From Alloacidobacterium dinghuense (lineage in GTDB: Bacteria; Acidobacteriota; Terriglobia; Terriglobales; Acidobacteriaceae), in contig NZ_CP060394.1 of NCBI RefSeq assembly GCF_014274465.1, positions 1,116,001-1,180,000 on the forward strand: a DNA stretch of 64,000 nucleotides, in the 5' to 3' direction. The notes below the pieces were generated by a model. That model was not told the origin of the DNA and searched no databases. It worked only from the letters and a program-made list of their open reading frames with translations. Within the stretch, counting starts at the first letter, position 1. Every line of letters begins with the position of its first letter. This document shows positions 43,753-51,561 of this stretch, in pieces. Both the position numbers and the translations under genes were made by a program.

Positions 43753-45018
43753 CTAGCTGCCAGCCGTTGCCGACACTGCCTGCGTTGAGTGGTTGCCGTG
43801 CGGAATCGCCGCCGCGCAAGTCGGCTGCCCAGCCGACAGATACGGCGAGTTCTGATTCGCGGTCAGCGCGCCTGTATTCGGGTTCAATTCCATACCGGTA
43901 ACGGTGTTATCGATGAAGTTGGCTGTGTAGATGAAGCGCCCAAGCCCCGGTTCCACAAGCACGCAGGAGGGACCCGCACCTGTCGCGTAAGCACTGGCTC
44001 CTGCCACTGCCGATGGCGTACCCGTGGACTGGTTGATGGCATAAGCATTGATATCTGAAGCGTTGTAGTTGGCGACGTAAATGTAAAAGCCGCGTGGATC
44101 CACAGTGATAGCCACTGGGAAGGTGTCAGTTTTCACTGGCGGGTTCTGGCTTGCATTCAAGATGCCCGTCGAAAGGATGGTGTAGGTAATCAGCTGGTTC
44201 TGGCGGCTGTCCGTCACGTAGAGGAAGCGGTTGGTTGGGTCGCTGGCAATCGACGATGGCGCCGTGCCCGTTGGATACGTGGTCACAGGGGACAAGGTGC
44301 CGCTGGAATTGACGTCGAACGCATCCACCACACCCAGCGTGCTGGTTGCTGAAGGCAGCCCATCCTGCGCGGCGACAAACACCGAATTGCCGTTGGCCAG
44401 CGCGTTCACACCCGTCGGTTGGAACCCGATCGGCACATACGTGGCGGTCTGCGTCACGTTGTTCGCATCGACGAAGGTCTGCTGCACCGGCGCGCAACCG
44501 CTGCCGCCGATATTGCCTGTCGTTTTATCCACCGGATACACGATTAGAGCACCCGGCCCTGGGTTAGCGCTGCTGTAAACCGGGCCCCCCGGAGTCGTCG
44601 GTGAGAAGAAGTCGACGACGTAAAGCAGCGTCTCACTGGCGTTCATCGTCAGCGCCACAGGCTCTGAGCCTGGAGTATTGCAGGTCTGCTGCTGATAAAT
44701 CTTGCCATCCGTGCCGATCGCGAATTCGACGATGCTGTTGTCGTCCTTGTTGATCACATACAGGTACTTGCCATCGGGCGAGGTAATGGTGCCCACCGGA
44801 TTTCTTCCGCCCGAAGGATACGGCGAGTCCTGAATCTGGGTGAGTGCACCCGACTCGGAGTCGACCTTGTAAACGCTGATCTGGCCTGGATTGTTCTTTG
44901 AGGCGGTGACGTAAACGAAGTCAACCGTGTTGCTGGGGCTGCAGGACGTAAGACCGAGACCCAGTCCTAGAATTGTTGCGGTGGCCAGTAGCGTCCGGCC
45001 CGATTTCCTCAACTTCAT
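43753..45018 (-). CDS. Beta-propeller lipoprotein (YncE/lactonase-like)
   Basis: 421 residues with a lipobox (LGLTSC) after a short signal, so probably an outer-membrane or periplasm-facing lipoprotein. The body is a seven-bladed-type propeller, with repeating YLYVINKDDNSIVEFAI, LIVYPVDKTTGNI, VVDAFDVNSSGTLSPVTTY, RFLYVTDSRQNQLITYTI, FYIYVANYNASDINAYAI and RFIYTANFIDNTVTGMEL. Lactonase activity is not indicated; these blades usually bind or scaffold. A paralogue at 45184 has the same 24-base leader around the start codon. Confidence 0.82.
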   Translation of the reverse strand: MKLRKSGRTLLATATILGLGLGLTSCSPSNTVDFVYVTASKNNPGQISVYKVDSESGALTQIQDSPYPSGGRNPVGTITSPDGKYLYVINKDDNSIVEFAIGTDGKIYQQQTCNTPGSEPVALTMNASETLLYVVDFFSPTTPGGPVYSSANPGPGALIVYPVDKTTGNIGGSGCAPVQQTFVDANNVTQTATYVPIGFQPTGVNALANGNSVFVAAQDGLPSATSTLGVVDAFDVNSSGTLSPVTTYPTGTAPSSIASDPTNRFLYVTDSRQNQLITYTILSTGILNASQNPPVKTDTFPVAITVDPRGFYIYVANYNASDINAYAINQSTGTPSAVAGASAYATGAGPSCVLVEPGLGRFIYTANFIDNTVTGMELNPNTGALTANQNSPYLSAGQPTCAAAIPHGNHSTQAVSATAGS

Positions 45019-45062
45019 GCGCTTCCTTCATCCTGTCCGTCGTGGTACAGGCTTCTTTTTAT

Positions 45063-45086
45063 AAGGGAATGTTCCCTTGCATTGTA
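45063..45086 (-). promoter_or_regulatory. Probable promoter and leader hairpin of the gene at 43753
   Basis: On the minus strand TACAAT (45081-45086 as ATTGTA) could be a -10 box, followed by the hairpin AAGGGAA (45072-45078) and TTCCCTT (45063-45069) in the leader. The gene at 45184 has the same TTTTACAATGCAA sequence and another short hairpin at the same place, which supports a shared promoter. No clear -35 box is seen. Confidence 0.5.
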
Positions 45087-45183
45087 AAAGTTCGGGCCGC
45101 TTTCGGCTATATAAGGGCGGCCTCTGCTGAGCAGCGCGCCCGTGTTCCCGCGGGCAACGCTGCAAAGCAGGTTATCTCTCCGG

Positions 45184-46524
45184 TTAGGTCGTGCGTCCGC
45201 TGACAGCGCACCACGTTGGATTGCCGACCGCATTGAACGTCGAACCTCTGCGCAACAGCGTCAAACTGCCTGAGTTCGGATCGAGAATGCGTCCGGTGAT
45301 CTGGCTGTCGTTGAAGCTTGTCGTGTAGATGTACTGGTTCGAGGTGTCTTCAAAGATGCAGTTCACGCCGGAGCCCGAGCCGAATGGCTCACCGGCAATG
45401 TGCTGCAGCGTGCCGTTGGTCGGGTCAATCGTCCATCCGGTGATCTGGCTGATTGGGTTCACAATGCCGCTCGTCGGCCCGGCATTCACCACAAACAGAT
45501 ATTTGCTCCTGCTGTCCACAACCAGCGAAACCGGATTCGAGGCAGTCGCGTCATTTGCCACTGCTCCATTCGTCAGCGCCTGCAAAGAACCATTCGTGCC
45601 GGCAGTGAAGGGAAGTATCTCGCCCGAGCCGCTGTTGGCTGCGGCGTCCAGAACGTAAATGTACTTGCTGCCGCTGAGGGTCGATCCCTGCGCCGTGCTG
45701 ATGGCCGACATCCCCTGCGTGCCCATCACCAGCGGAGCGTTCTGCGTGAGCGTCAGCTGGCCGGTGCTCGCGTTCAACTGATATGGAAACACGGTCTGCA
45801 CGTCGTTGTTCGTCTTGCTGCCCGCATCCGCGGTGAAGATGAAGCCCGAGGCAACGGTGAAGTCAACAGGAGAGCACCCAAGCGGGAAGTAGGTCAGCTG
45901 TGTGCCGTTCCCATTCTGCTGCTGCTGGTTGGTAATGATCGAGAGCCGGCCCGTATTCGGATCGATGTTGAACGCGGTAATATCGCCGGTCGGATAGAAT
46001 CGTCCATCAGAACCTTGGCAGGGATACTCGGCGCTGTAGCTGGTCTGCGGCGTCACTGCGCCATTCGTGACCGGCGCGTAGCTATCCAGCACAAACAGGA
46101 ACTTGCCCGTGGTGTCAGGGAGGAAGCGGATCGAGTTTGTGCCCTGGCTGGTGTAGCTGGCCTGGAAGGCAAGAGTGCCGTTGCCGCCAACGCTGAAGAG
46201 CGAAATGTTCGCGCCCGTATAAGTAATGTTGCCGCTCGCGTCAACCTGCTGCGCTCCCTCATTCAGGACGTAGAGATAACGGCCTCCGCTAAGGACGAAG
46301 GTGCGAATAGGGTTGGTGCCGCCCGAGCCGAAAGGCGATCCGGGTGCATTCGTCAGCGCACCAGTTTCACTACTTTCCTTAAATGAACCGATCTGGTTGT
46401 ACTGGGTTCCAACGGTAAAGACATACGCCACTGTGAAATCATTCATGCACGAGGTGGCGCCGAACATCAGAACAAGGGAAACCACCGCAGCCAAAGAGAT
46501 CTGGCCAATTTTTTTAAACTTCAT
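45184..46524 (-). CDS. Beta-propeller lipoprotein paralogue
   Basis: 446 residues, lipobox FGATSC, and blades with YLYVLNEGAQQVDASGN, FLFVLDSYAPVTNG, SKYIYVLDAAANSG, KYLFVVNAGPTSGI and YIYTTSFNDSQITGRIL. The paralogue at 43753 shares the start region, signal type and blade spacing. The two are probably a tandem duplication. The first blades contain long insertions rich in Gln/Asn/Gly. Function unknown. Confidence 0.82.
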   Translation of the reverse strand: MKFKKIGQISLAAVVSLVLMFGATSCMNDFTVAYVFTVGTQYNQIGSFKESSETGALTNAPGSPFGSGGTNPIRTFVLSGGRYLYVLNEGAQQVDASGNITYTGANISLFSVGGNGTLAFQASYTSQGTNSIRFLPDTTGKFLFVLDSYAPVTNGAVTPQTSYSAEYPCQGSDGRFYPTGDITAFNIDPNTGRLSIITNQQQQNGNGTQLTYFPLGCSPVDFTVASGFIFTADAGSKTNNDVQTVFPYQLNASTGQLTLTQNAPLVMGTQGMSAISTAQGSTLSGSKYIYVLDAAANSGSGEILPFTAGTNGSLQALTNGAVANDATASNPVSLVVDSRSKYLFVVNAGPTSGIVNPISQITGWTIDPTNGTLQHIAGEPFGSGSGVNCIFEDTSNQYIYTTSFNDSQITGRILDPNSGSLTLLRRGSTFNAVGNPTWCAVSGRTT

Positions 46525-46570
46525 GCGCTTCCTTCATCCTGGCCACAAAGGATGGCGCAGGCAACTGGGT

Positions 46571-46597
46571 CGGGAGAGGGCTCCCGTTTGCATTGTA
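46571..46597 (-). promoter_or_regulatory. Probable promoter and leader hairpin of the gene at 45184
   Basis: ATTGTA (46592-46597, TACAAT on the minus strand) followed by the hairpin CGGGAG (46571-46576) and CTCCCG (46581-46586) in the leader. Same layout as at 45063-45086, 68 bases before the start codon. Confidence 0.5.
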
Positions 46598-46708
46598 AAA
46601 CAGGCAAAGGTCTTGAGGCGTGCAGGTCTCGCATTTGACACCGCTTATGCAAACGAAACCTGTCATGTTTGTGCTGTTCTTCAGACTTTTTAGGATTTGA
46701 AACAGTGA

Positions 46709-46740
46709 GCACGGGCCCAGAAAATTTTCTGAGCCCGTGC
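46709..46740 (-). terminator. Hairpin after the second M13 peptidase gene
   Basis: Outer stem GCACGGGC (46709-46716) and GCCCGTGC (46733-46740), with an inner CAGAAAATTTTCTG palindrome, giving a long nearly continuous stem 12 bases past the stop. The inner A/T run is palindromic, so it may work for both strands. Confidence 0.65.
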
Positions 46741-46751
46741 CCTGTCTTTGG

Positions 46752-48824
46752 CTACCAGACGCGGCAGGAATTGTCAGGCATCATCGGCTGGCCTTTGTGG
46801 CAGCCAAAGGCTTTACCGAATTCATCGAAGTTCTGCACCACGCCGTTTACGCGAAACTGTCCCGGCGAATGCGGATCTGTCTTCGCGGACTGGCGTTGCA
46901 CTTCATCGGTGCGGTTTTCACACCACACCTGCGCAAACGAAATGAAAAAGCGCTGCGGTGAAGTGTAGTCGTCGATCTTCTTGTCCGGACTCGTGTGTTC
47001 GGAAGCCAGCGTGCTCAGCAGCGCCTGATACGCAATGCGAATGCCACCGTTGTCAGCGGTATTCTCGCCGAGCGTCAGCCTGCCGTTCAGATGCGTTCCT
47101 GCAACCGGCTCGAAGCCGCTGTACTCCTTCACTTCGCAGTCCGTGCGCGCTTCGAATTCCTTCTGATCGGTCGGCGTCCACCATTGCTTCACATTGCCCT
47201 TTGCGTCAAACTTGCTACCCTGGTCGTCGAAGCCGTGCGTCATCTCATGGCCGATGACCACGCCAATGCCACCAAAGTTCACAGCCGGATCCTTGGTGTT
47301 GTCAAAGAATGGCGGCTGCAGAATGCCGGCAGGGAAGTTGATATCGTTCAATCCGTCGTTGTAGTACGCATTGACGGTCGGCGGAGTCATCGTCCATTCC
47401 TTCTCGTCCACTGGCTTGCCAAGATGATGGACTTCCCAGTCCCAGTGGAAGGCTGCCGCTCGCCGCAGATTGCCAATAGGATCCTCGCGCTTTACTTCGA
47501 GTTTCGAGTAATCGCGCCAGTGATCCGGGTAGCCAATCTTCTGCCGGAAAGCATCCAGCTTGACCTCAGCCTGTTTCCTCGTCTCCTCGCTCATCCAGGG
47601 CAGCGACTGTATATCCTGCGCCAGCGCAACCTTCAGAGCGGCTACAAGCTTCTCCATATTCTCTTTCGCGGATGGAGGAAAGTTTTCCTTCACCCAGTCC
47701 TGCCCCACGGCTTCGCCCATCGTGCGATCCGTGAGTGCCGTGCAGCGCTTCCATCGCGCTGTCTGCTCGGCCTGACCTTGCAGCGTCTTCTGGAAGAAGT
47801 CGAAATTCGCGTCATCGAAATTGCTTGAGAGCCATGGCGCGAAGGTGTTGACGGTGCGGAAGCGCAGGTAGCTCTTGATGTTGTCGAGACTCTGGCCGGC
47901 AATCACTGTGTTCAGCGTCTTGAAGTATTCCGGCGTGGCCACGTTCAGGGTGTCAAAGTGGGGAGCGTCCAGCGCGCCGATGTACGCTGTCCAGTCAAAG
48001 TCCGGCGTGAGCGAATCCAGTTCGGCGAGCTTCATGATGTGGTACACGTTGTCAGGATTGCGCAGCTCGACGCGCGGCATCGAACCCTTCGCCAGAGCCG
48101 TCTCGATTTCGATCACGCTTTTCGCCTCGGCCGCGGCCTTATCGTCGGAATCGCCGATGAGCTTGAACATCTGCACCACGTAGTCGTGATACTGTCCGCG
48201 AATCTTCGTCATGTGCGGATTGTCTTCAAGGTAATAGTCGCGGTCCGGGAGAGACAGCCCACCCTGCGCCGTGTCGGCGATCTGTTTGCTCGAATCCTTC
48301 TGGTCCTGTTCCACGCCAAACCGCATGAACGCAGGCACGCCGGCGTCCGTCTGCATGTGCGCCAGCAGCAGGCCAAGCTGTTTCTTGTCGGTCAGGCTGT
48401 CGATGTGCGCCAGGATCGGCTGAATGGGCTTGTCGCCAAGCTGGTTCGCTACATCGGTATTCATGCAGGCGGCATAGAAGTCGCCGTATTTCTGCTGCAG
48501 CGGAGTCTGCGGCGCATCGGCGGCCTTTTTCAGATCGAGATAGAGCAGATAGCGGTTATATTCGGACAGCTGGTTGAAGCGTCCCCAACGCACCTGGTCG
48601 CCGGGAATAGGATTGGCCTTCCGCCAGTTCCCGCAGGCGTATTGAAAGAAATCGGTGCAGGGATCGGCTGTCTTGTCGATCGCCGAAAGATCGAAGCTGT
48701 GTGGCGCCATAGGTGCAACAGGAGCGCTGCCAGATGGTTGGTCTGCCGCAGCGATAGTCGAATTTTGCGCGATGGCGAATCCGGTGCAGAGCAAGAGCAC
48801 CGAAGCAAGGCGAAGCGATTGCAT
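46752..48824 (-). CDS. M13 family zinc metallopeptidase, second copy
   Basis: A 690-residue secreted metalloendopeptidase with a signal peptide (SLRLASVLLLCTGFAIAQN). Zinc motif VVIGHEMTHGFDDQGSKFD at about residue 525, substrate motif NAYYNDGLNDINFPAGILQPP, and ENTADNGGIRIAY with the third zinc ligand. ATG 48824 has GAGGA 6 bases upstream; the upstream frame extends to 48890 without a better start. It resembles the M13 gene at 28118 over its whole length, so the two are likely paralogues. Confidence 0.93.
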   Translation of the reverse strand: MQSLRLASVLLLCTGFAIAQNSTIAAADQPSGSAPVAPMAPHSFDLSAIDKTADPCTDFFQYACGNWRKANPIPGDQVRWGRFNQLSEYNRYLLYLDLKKAADAPQTPLQQKYGDFYAACMNTDVANQLGDKPIQPILAHIDSLTDKKQLGLLLAHMQTDAGVPAFMRFGVEQDQKDSSKQIADTAQGGLSLPDRDYYLEDNPHMTKIRGQYHDYVVQMFKLIGDSDDKAAAEAKSVIEIETALAKGSMPRVELRNPDNVYHIMKLAELDSLTPDFDWTAYIGALDAPHFDTLNVATPEYFKTLNTVIAGQSLDNIKSYLRFRTVNTFAPWLSSNFDDANFDFFQKTLQGQAEQTARWKRCTALTDRTMGEAVGQDWVKENFPPSAKENMEKLVAALKVALAQDIQSLPWMSEETRKQAEVKLDAFRQKIGYPDHWRDYSKLEVKREDPIGNLRRAAAFHWDWEVHHLGKPVDEKEWTMTPPTVNAYYNDGLNDINFPAGILQPPFFDNTKDPAVNFGGIGVVIGHEMTHGFDDQGSKFDAKGNVKQWWTPTDQKEFEARTDCEVKEYSGFEPVAGTHLNGRLTLGENTADNGGIRIAYQALLSTLASEHTSPDKKIDDYTSPQRFFISFAQVWCENRTDEVQRQSAKTDPHSPGQFRVNGVVQNFDEFGKAFGCHKGQPMMPDNSCRVW

Positions 48825-48932
48825 AGTGAGTCCTCGAAAACGCAGGCCACACCTCTGCGTGCGTGATAGGGTGCTGGCCGGAAGTACCACAGCGGCATGA
48901 GCGGTGGTTGCACAAAGCCTAACACGCGAGGG

Positions 48933-49179
48933 CAGCTAAGAGGCGGCTGGCTGCAAAGCGGTCAGCGAAAGTCCATTCAGCCAGGAAGCGGTCAGCAAAT
49001 CAGCCCGCCGGTTTTTCTCGGGATGAGCAGGTGCGGCCTATAGGCAGGAACAGAGATATCGGGTGACGTTACGGGATACCAAGGTGAGAAATATCTGACC
49101 GTGAAGTCTTTCCATTGACGGCTTCTCAGCTGATCGTAGTATTGCTGACCGGACTTTAGCTGACCGCTTCTAGCTGTCT
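48933..49179. repeat. Inverted repeat region, family D, in the gap 48825-49179
   Basis: The 355-base gap between the M13 gene and the MCE gene has no gene. AAGCGGTCAGC units are present at 48956-48972 and 48987-48996, and GGACTTTAGCTGACCGCTTC at 49151-49170 is the inverse of AAGCGGTCAGCGAAAGTCC with one change. The same motif occurs by tdk, so this is one family of dispersed palindromic repeats. The inner part 49000-49110 shows nothing recognisable. Confidence 0.65.
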
Positions 49180-50256
49180 TCAGAAAATCTTCAGATGAAT
49201 CGTCAGATACTTCTTCGGATTCTGGCGGATGGCAGTCATAAGATTATTCGTATTCTGAATCATCTCGTCCGTGTGGTTGTAGAGGTCTTTGTTCACCATT
49301 AGCTGGCCGATCGTGCCCTCGCCATTGTCGATCCGGTTCAGAATCGAATCGAGCTTGGTGACCGTGTCATTCAGCTTGTGTGCAAAATTCGGATCCTTGG
49401 CCAGAATCCCGATCGAGCCCTTCCCGGCGTTGATGTCCTTCAGCAATCCGTTCAGATTCTGCGTCGCCTCGCGGAAATTGTTATAGAGCGTCTCATCTTT
49501 GATCAGCTTCCCGATGGTGCCATTGCCGCTGTCGATCTGGTTGGCGACGTCTTCCAACTTTGCCACAGTATCATTGGCGCGGTTGTATAGTGTGTCATCG
49601 GCAATGAGCTTCCCGATGGATCCCTTACCATTACCCACCTGATCCACCAGGCTCTGAATCTCATTCAGTGCAGAAATGGCCCGGTTATACAGGGTTGGAT
49701 CGTTGATCAGCATGCCGATCGAGCCTTTCCCGCTGTTCAGGGAATCGACCAGATTGTCGACTTTCGCAAGAATCGTGTTCAGTTGCTCAATCGTTCCCTG
49801 GCTCGATTTGATGACATCTGTCAGGTTCGGCGTCTCGGTGGTCTGCAGCTCAGCCCCATCCTTGATTTCAGGGCCGGTGGCAAACTTGCTGTTGATATCC
49901 ACAACCGTGTCGCCAAGAACGCCGATCGTTTCCAGACTCGTCTTCGAGTCGGTGTGCAGTGCCGGTTGATTTTTCTTGCCGATGCGCATCGTAACTTCGA
50001 CCGGAGTAAGCTTGCGCTCCGGCACAATGCGAACGCTCGTGACGGTGCCGATGGTAACGCCCTCAAGATTGACGGGTGCCCCAACCTTCAATCCGGCTGA
50101 ATTCTCGAAATAGGAGTGAGCCGTAATCTTCCCTGCCAGAAAGCCACCTGTGCTGCCCGACATGAGGAATACCAGTGCGGTGAGCGCAGCGAGCGCTACA
50201 AGCACCAGCACGCCGACTTTCAGTTGTGACCACTGGACTTCCTGCTGGCTCGGCAC
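49180..50256 (-). CDS. MlaD/MCE-domain protein with C-terminal repeats
   Basis: 358 residues: an N-terminal membrane anchor (VLVLVALAALTALVFLMSG) and an MCE domain (FENSAGLKVGAPVNLEGVTIGTVTSVRI, about residues 48-120), followed by five repeats of about 37 residues with the pattern GKGSIGxLIxDxTLYN and a helical ending. MCE proteins carry phospholipids between inner and outer membranes. The ATPase and permease partners (MlaF, MlaE) are not next to it, so it may work with distant genes. It is followed by a family D repeat. Confidence 0.88.
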   Translation of the reverse strand: MPSQQEVQWSQLKVGVLVLVALAALTALVFLMSGSTGGFLAGKITAHSYFENSAGLKVGAPVNLEGVTIGTVTSVRIVPERKLTPVEVTMRIGKKNQPALHTDSKTSLETIGVLGDTVVDINSKFATGPEIKDGAELQTTETPNLTDVIKSSQGTIEQLNTILAKVDNLVDSLNSGKGSIGMLINDPTLYNRAISALNEIQSLVDQVGNGKGSIGKLIADDTLYNRANDTVAKLEDVANQIDSGNGTIGKLIKDETLYNNFREATQNLNGLLKDINAGKGSIGILAKDPNFAHKLNDTVTKLDSILNRIDNGEGTIGQLMVNKDLYNHTDEMIQNTNNLMTAIRQNPKKYLTIHLKIF

Positions 50257-50390
50257 AGCCCTCCTCGTTTATCCCCGGAAATTCACAAACTCTGCATCTG
50301 CGACTTGAGCATATCAAACACGGCTATGGCGTCGACGGCTCTCGTTTTGATGAAGGCAGTTGGCCAGCCGTTGCAAAACGATACAAGTCA

Positions 50391-50780
50391 CTATCTTACC
50401 GCGTCGTTTTCAAGATGGACCGAAGCTATGGCCAGCGTCGCCGTATGGGTGAGCGAAAGTGACACATGCGTCACTCCGAGACGATTCGCGAACTCCAGCG
50501 CCCGCCCGCTCAAATGCAATGTAGGACGATGCCCCGGTTGCCGCAGTACCTCCAGCTCTTTCCACGTAATTCCGTGCTGAATGCCGGTTCCAAGGGCCTT
50601 CGCTCCTGCCTCCTTCGCCGCAAAACGCGCGGCAAAGCTCTCGGCAAAGTTCTTTTTGCGGCGGCAAAAGTCAATTTCTCCCTGGGTAAAAATCTTTTCC
50701 AGAAAACGGTCGCCAAAGCGGGTAATGGACTGTGCAATTCGCTCGATTTCCACAGCGTCGATTCCGGTGCCAACAAGCAT
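50391..50780 (-). CDS. acpS: Holo-[acyl-carrier-protein] synthase
   Basis: AcpS transfers 4'-phosphopantetheine from CoA to acyl carrier protein. The 129-residue protein has GTGIDAVEIERIAQSI with the metal-binding Asp at the N-terminus and FAARFAAKEAGAKALGTG with the second acidic ligand, both typical. It has the usual size. It is 134 bases from the MCE gene and divergent from a hypothetical gene. Confidence 0.94.
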   Translation of the reverse strand: MLVGTGIDAVEIERIAQSITRFGDRFLEKIFTQGEIDFCRRKKNFAESFAARFAAKEAGAKALGTGIQHGITWKELEVLRQPGHRPTLHLSGRALEFANRLGVTHVSLSLTHTATLAIASVHLENDAVR

Positions 50781-50880
50781 GAGCAGAAATTTCCTCCCTG
50801 CAAGTTAGCACAAGCGGTTACCGAACCACACCAAAGAGTGCTCAAGGTAACGATGAAGATTCCAGCCTTCTCGTCCGATC

Positions 50881-51279
50881 ATGGTAGGTGTGTTAGAGGC
50901 AGATGAACTCGTAGAGTGGGACCTCAGGCTGACGGCAACCTGCGCCGACGACCCGCAGCGACTCTTGCGCTTCCTCACCGGCGCCGTGCTCGCCTGCGGC
51001 GGGTGGGTACTATCGCGCAGCCTGCCCGGCTCAGATACCGCGGAGATCAGCTTTGAGTTTGCCCGCGGCGTCAGCCTGGAAATCTACAGTATGCTCATCG
51101 CCAGCGGCCTCGAACTGAGTCGCGACGCCCACATCAGCCTGACCGAGCTGTGCCAGTGCACCAAGAATCTGCTCGCCACCAAAGGCTTTGACGTAGCCCG
51201 CATTCGCCTGTTCGTTTACGCTGCTCCGTTGGGTAGCAAGGAAGCAAACGACAACCAGCCGCAAGCCGGAAGAAGGTAA
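50881..51279 (+). CDS. Conserved hypothetical protein
   Basis: 132 residues without signal peptide or membrane helix. The region WDLRLTATCADDPQRLLRFLTGAVLACGGWVLSRSL followed by AEISFEFARGVSLEIYSMLIASGLELSRDAHISLTELCQC suggests an alternating beta-alpha-beta fold, perhaps ACT-like, but this is only a pattern. A Pro/Gln/Arg-rich tail ends it. Divergent from acpS by 100 bases. Function unknown. Confidence 0.55.
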   Translation: MVGVLEADELVEWDLRLTATCADDPQRLLRFLTGAVLACGGWVLSRSLPGSDTAEISFEFARGVSLEIYSMLIASGLELSRDAHISLTELCQCTKNLLATKGFDVARIRLFVYAAPLGSKEANDNQPQAGRR

Positions 51280-51325
51280 AGGCGCTTCCTCAGAGAAGAT
51301 GGTAAGGCCGCGTCCCTTAGTGATG

Positions 51326-51431
51326 TCATCCTGAGCGGAGCGCGAAGCGCGTAGTCGAAGGACCTGCGGGTTTTCACTCAGATCAAGAATTCGGGTGCCC
51401 CATTCTTTGCGGAGCAAAGGGTGGGAGAGCA
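51326..51431. repeat. Family A plus family B repeats in the gap before recG
   Basis: Family A TCATCCTGAGCGGAGCGCG to 51370, then family B GGGTGCCCCATTCTTTGCGG beginning at 51393 and ending GTGGGAGAGCA at 51431. Combined copies in this order recur in reversed or partial form at 56433-56534. The remaining part of the gap to 51561 shows no gene. Confidence 0.7.
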
Positions 51432-51561
51432 AAAAGCAGATTGAGCCGTCATTCTGACGACCAACGGGAGGAAGAATCCATGCGACGAAAATCCAGCCGC
51501 AAATCCAGAGGTTGTTATTCCGGGTTCGACAGTTTGCCCGGAGTCAAAACTACCCTAGCAA

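Noticed and set aside
46995-48866. Two long plus-strand frames antisense to the second M13 gene
   Set aside because: Shadow of a high-GC gene; no start signals or domains.
49289-49750. DNA-level tandem repeats in the MCE gene
   Set aside because: The periodicity is a protein repeat with diverged codons, not a recent DNA duplication.
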